Assembly (NCBI RefSeq): GCF_030131845.1
Contig: NZ_JASKYM010000004.1
Location: forward strand, 178,333-242,332
Direction of reading: 5' to 3'
From: Romboutsia sedimentorum
Lineage (GTDB): Bacteria; Bacillota; Clostridia; Peptostreptococcales; Peptostreptococcaceae
Length of the DNA: 64,000 bases
Of the stretch, positions 63,532 to 64,000 are shown in pieces (the stretch's first letter is position 1; each line of letters opens with the position of its first letter). The position numbers were made by a program, and so were the translations under genes. The notes below the pieces were generated by a model. That model was not told the DNA's origin. It saw only the letters and a list, made by a program, of their open reading frames with translations, and ran no database searches.

Positions 63532-63568
63532 TTTTTTGTACCTCCTATTTATTGTTATTATTATTTAT

Positions 63569-63597
63569 ATTGTAGTGTAATTTATACACTTTTGCAA
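63569..63597 (-). promoter_or_regulatory. Promoter of micro-gene copy 2 with spacer palindrome
   Basis: Minus strand TTGCAA (63592-63597), 17 bp, TACAAT (63569-63574). AGTGTA-TAAAT-TACACT (63574-63590) lies within the spacer, a typical place for a repressor. Confidence 0.65.
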
Positions 63598-63726
63598 GTT
63601 TTATTTTTTAACTTTCATTTATAATTTATTATATGCAATTTTCAAAAAAAATATTACATTTTAGAAGTTACAAAGCTATATTGTTTTGTTATATTTATTA
63701 AATTATCAACTTGTGCAAAATAAAAA

Positions 63727-63758
63727 ATGCCAAGAAAATAATTTTCTTAGCATTTTTT
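63727..63758 (-). terminator. Terminator of second decarboxylase beta gene
   Basis: AAATGCTAAGAAAAT/ATTTTCTTGGCATTT stem (minus strand) followed by T residues. Confidence 0.85.
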
Positions 63759-63777
63759 ATATTATATATTCTATTTT

Positions 63778-64000
63778 CTATCCAAATAAACTTAAAAGTA
63801 TTCCTGCAGCTACTGCCGAACCTATAACTCCTGCAACGTTAGGTCCCATTGCATGCATTAACAAGAAATTTCCTGGATTTTCTTCTTGTGCAACCTTATG
63901 AGCAACCCTAGCTGCCATTGGAACTGCTGATACTCCTGCTGCACCTATAAGTGGATTTACTTTTTCCTTAGTAAATCTATTCATAAATTTAGCACATAAT
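63778..64000 (-). CDS. Na+-translocating decarboxylase beta subunit, second copy (cut by edge)
   Basis: The last 73 codons only. [20 protein letters not shown] and [15 protein letters not shown] match the oadB C-terminus at 13541-14671 almost residue for residue, and the upstream frame is open to the edge (LCAKFMNRF). Because gltS is adjacent, it may belong to glutaconyl-CoA decarboxylase of glutamate fermentation rather than oxaloacetate decarboxylase; the rest is outside the window. Confidence 0.88.
   Translation of the reverse strand, partial: LCAKFMNRFTKEKVNPLIGAAGVSAVPMAARVAHKVAQEENPGNFLLMHAMGPNVAGVIGSAVAAGILLSLFG

Overview
The window is very AT-rich DNA from an anaerobic, low-GC, probably spore-forming Firmicute. 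Gene content points to the Peptostreptococcaceae (Clostridioides, Paeniclostridium, Paraclostridium or Romboutsia type): a selenocysteine formate dehydrogenase, a Na+-pumping decarboxylase, a SigV/RsiV pair, a CD3072-type TudS-like protein and a SpoIVB-type peptidase. The species is an inference; I cannot search databases. Most genes lie on the minus strand.

Layout. 1-9.3 kb is accessory DNA. It holds a DUF4297/Cap4-like nuclease cut by the left edge, a broken NUMOD4-HNH homing endonuclease, a DUF5677-like protein, and a decaying phage replication module (VapE-type protein broken, family A DNA polymerase and DUF2815 intact). Two imperfect copies of a 'tmRNA/tRNA 3' end plus hairpin' sequence lie at 1.64-1.70 and 3.87-3.95 kb and look like old attachment sites. 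9.4-17 kb carries a ferric-reductase-like membrane protein, nadABC, and a four-gene Na+-translocating oxaloacetate decarboxylase operon. 17-24 kb has a large PAS histidine kinase, a lipoprotein, a cold-shock gene, and an SGNH hydrolase beside an MBOAT-DHHW fusion that lacks the MBOAT histidines. 24-28 kb has mobA and a formate dehydrogenase read through an in-frame UGA with a clear SECIS hairpin. 28-43 kb is mixed: VanW protein, thioredoxin, sigV-rsiV, AGCS symporter, S55 peptidase, ECF S component, LPG-synthase-like protein. 43-54 kb has a cobalamin-riboswitch-controlled BtuF-like protein, a ZIP transporter, LDH, a DEAD-box helicase, DapL, a GlcNAc-type PTS with tandem NagR-like operators, split permeases, and a PadR/DUF1700 pair with three operator-like repeats. 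54.5-61.3 kb has a two-component system, a copper ATPase and a PspA operon. 61.4-64 kb has GltS, two nearly identical 27-codon micro-genes, and a second decarboxylase beta subunit cut by the right edge.

Most interesting observations: (1) copA starts, by its ribosome binding site, 81 codons upstream of the longest uninterrupted frame and has an in-frame UGA exactly at the first Cys of its first CxxC copper-binding motif. A SECIS-like hairpin follows at the correct distance, built from codons unusually GC-rich for this DNA. This is a candidate selenocysteine copper ATPase in a genome that clearly encodes a selenocysteine formate dehydrogenase. (2) Twin 27-aa Tyr/Asp-rich micro-genes lie next to Na+-coupled transport genes. 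(3) A candidate small RNA with a C-rich loop and its own terminator lies at 54.3-54.4 kb. (4) Several pseudogenes show the exact lesion: an 11-bp tandem duplication in the HNH gene, and an internal deletion plus a one-base deletion in the VapE gene.
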